Of a stretch of DNA of 6,763 bases, positions 5,724-6,763 are shown piece after piece. Source of the DNA: Lysobacteraceae bacterium (lineage in GTDB: Bacteria > Pseudomonadota > Gammaproteobacteria > Xanthomonadales > Rhodanobacteraceae); NCBI GenBank assembly GCA_018971925.1, contig JAGWZT010000109.1, forward strand, positions 1 through 6,763, in the 5' to 3' direction. Made by a program: the position numbers and the translations under genes. Position 1 is the stretch's first letter. Every line of letters starts with the position of its first letter. The notes below the pieces were generated by a model. That model did not search any database and was not told the origin of the DNA. It saw only the letters and a list, made by a program, of their open reading frames with translations.

Positions 5724-6413
5724 ATGCACAAGCGCGTCCTGGTCGTCGAAGACGAAGCCTCGATCCGCGACATGGTCGCCTTCGCGCTGCGCAAGGCCGA
5801 CATGGAGGTGATCCATGCCGCAGATGCCCGCGCGGCGCTGTCGGCCATCAGCGACACGCCCCCGGACCTGATCCTGCTGGACTGGATGCTGCCCGGCATG
5901 ACGGGCCTGGAACTTGCGCGTCGCCTGCGCGCGGAGGAGCGTACCGCAGAGGTGCCGATCATCATGCTGACCGCGCGCGGCGAGGAAATGGATCGCGTCA
6001 ACGGCCTCGAAGCCGGCGTCGACGATTACGTGGTGAAGCCGTTCTCGACGCGCGAACTGGTGGCGCGGATCAAGGCGGTGCTGCGGCGCGCCCAGGCCGA
6101 CGGCGGCACGGGTTCGATCGAGAGCGGCGGCCTGCGCATCGACGGCCCCGCGCATCGCGTGTACGCCGGCGATTCGCAGATCGAGATCGGGCCGACCGAG
6201 TACCGCCTGCTGCATTTCTTCATGACCCATGCCGAGCGCGCCTATTCGCGCGCGCAACTGCTGGACCAGGTGTGGGGCGGCAGCGTCTACGTCGAGGAAC
6301 GCACGGTGGACGTGCACGTCCGCCGGCTGCGCAAGACACTGGAACCGTTCGGGCTGGATGGGTTGATCCAGACGGTGCGCGGCACGGGTTACCGGTTTTC
6401 CGCTTCGCCATGA
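5724..6413 (+). CDS. phoB: Phosphate regulon response regulator PhoB
   Basis: PhoB is the cytosolic transcription factor that, when phosphorylated by PhoR, binds Pho boxes and activates phosphate-starvation genes. The 229 residues match the family length. The receiver domain (about 3-120) has Glu9-Asp10, phosphoacceptor Asp53 in LLDWMLPGMTG, Thr83 in IIMLTARGEE and Lys105 in VVKPFS. The OmpR-type winged helix (about 132-227) has IGPTEYRLLHFFM, the recognition helix region VEERTVDVHVRRLRKTL (190-206) and the wing ending VRGTGYRFS. The ATG at 5724 begins MHKRVLVVEDEASIRDMV, aligned with known PhoB; only a weak GGA (5713-5715) serves as ribosome site. The frame is open upstream to a GTG at 5571, but that part is made of repeat and promoter DNA. 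The stop overlaps the phoR start as ATGA. A distinction from other OmpR-type regulators rests on sequence likeness, the downstream PhoR-type kinase and the upstream Pho box. Confidence 0.94.
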   Translation: MHKRVLVVEDEASIRDMVAFALRKADMEVIHAADARAALSAISDTPPDLILLDWMLPGMTGLELARRLRAEERTAEVPIIMLTARGEEMDRVNGLEAGVDDYVVKPFSTRELVARIKAVLRRAQADGGTGSIESGGLRIDGPAHRVYAGDSQIEIGPTEYRLLHFFMTHAERAYSRAQLLDQVWGGSVYVEERTVDVHVRRLRKTLEPFGLDGLIQTVRGTGYRFSASP

Positions 6414-6763
6414 ATGACGATCGCGTGCGCGCGCGGCGCCTCGCGGCCCAATTGCGCGACCTGCGCACGGTTGCATGTGCGTTGCGGGATGCGCTGGTCC
6501 TGCTGGACCCGGACGGCCGCGTGCGCTGGTGCAATCCCGCGGCAGCGCAGCTGCTCGGCATCGCGTGGCCGCGCGACCGTGGCGTATCGATGGATGCGCG
6601 TTTCGGCGATGGCGAGGTCGGCGCGTGGTTGCGCGTGCGGGATGATGACGCCGACGACGTGGGCTCCCCGGTCGACCCGGGCGTGCGCCTGCAACTCTCG
6701 GTGATTCCGTATGGCGAACATCGCCGCCTGCTGATCGCGCGCGACATCAGCCGCGTCACGCGA
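6410..6763 (+). CDS. phoR: Phosphate regulon sensor histidine kinase PhoR (partial, N-terminus only)
   Basis: PhoR is the kinase/phosphatase of PhoB. The frame starts with ATG at 6410-6412, overlapping the phoB stop in ATGA, and runs 118 codons to the window edge. After a basic, Arg-rich stretch (residues 5-20) comes a PAS domain: LRDALVLLDPDGRVRWCN (25-42), PAAAQLLGIAWP, and RLQLSVIPYGEHRRLLIARDIS (93-114), ending just where the DHp helix with the phosphorylated His should begin outside the window. The order and spacing match E. coli PhoR (ESLPDAVVL, WCNGLAQQILGLRWP, MVARDVTQ). What is missing is the roughly 80-90 residue N-terminal part with the membrane hairpin and charged region usual in PhoR; the upstream sequence in this frame runs back into phoB and is not hydrophobic. 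The overlap implies translational coupling with phoB. A second ATG at 6414 is in another frame and does not encode this protein. Confidence 0.87.
   Translation, partial: MNDDRVRARRLAAQLRDLRTVACALRDALVLLDPDGRVRWCNPAAAQLLGIAWPRDRGVSMDARFGDGEVGAWLRVRDDDADDVGSPVDPGVRLQLSVIPYGEHRRLLIARDISRVTR

Noticed and set aside
5595..6476. A 293-codon minus-strand frame opposite phoB
   Set aside because: It is antisense to phoB and its end PSTSSGQAT is the translated REP repeat, not a protein motif.
6414..6704. A plus-strand frame starting at the second ATG after phoB
   Set aside because: It is out of frame with the PAS-domain coding frame and gives a Cys/Arg/Ala-rich translation without motifs.

Overview
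The window is GC-rich, densely coded DNA from a gammaproteobacterium of the Xanthomonadales (Lysobacterales) type. The best evidence is MutS, whose sequence follows xanthomonad MutS almost block by block, and the PhoB/PhoR pair, whose PhoR PAS domain carries the xanthomonad-like ending around SPVDPGVRLQL. The genus cannot be fixed from the sequence alone; Rhodanobacteraceae (Rhodanobacter/Dyella relatives) is a guess.

Layout from left to right. (1) Bases 1-811, minus strand: the N-terminal 270 residues of an AdiC-like APC-superfamily amino-acid permease, cut by the window edge. (2) 812-912: divergent intergenic region. (3) 913-1680, plus: an intact dimethylarginine dimethylaminohydrolase (DDAH) with a complete Asp/His/Cys triad. 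(4) 1681-1752: short gap with a GC-rich hairpin. (5) 1753-2592, plus: a CheY-like response regulator with a long Pro/Ala-rich tail and no recognised output domain. (6) 2593-2758: convergent intergenic region with a weak hairpin. (7) 2759-5407, minus: full-length mutS, interrupted in frame by a small palindromic insert near 4207-4267. (8) 5408-5723: divergent intergenic region packed with palindromic REP-like repeats, then a probable Pho box and -10 in front of phoB. (9) 5724-6413, plus: phoB. (10) 6410-6763, plus: start of phoR, overlapping phoB by four bases and cut by the window edge.

Functionally there are three unrelated modules. The permease and DDAH are divergent neighbours and may together handle arginine or methylarginine-type substrates (uptake, then hydrolysis to citrulline and dimethylamine). 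MutS is the mismatch-recognition ATPase of DNA repair. PhoB/PhoR is the phosphate-starvation two-component system, probably autoregulated through the Pho box.

The most interesting points are: a 39-bp in-frame palindromic insertion in mutS flanked by 8-bp direct repeats; a PhoR whose only plausible start leaves out the usual N-terminal membrane segments; and a composite inverted-repeat array between mutS and phoB. I see no CRISPR, prophage, IS transposase, rRNA or tRNA, and no convincing new multi-gene system.
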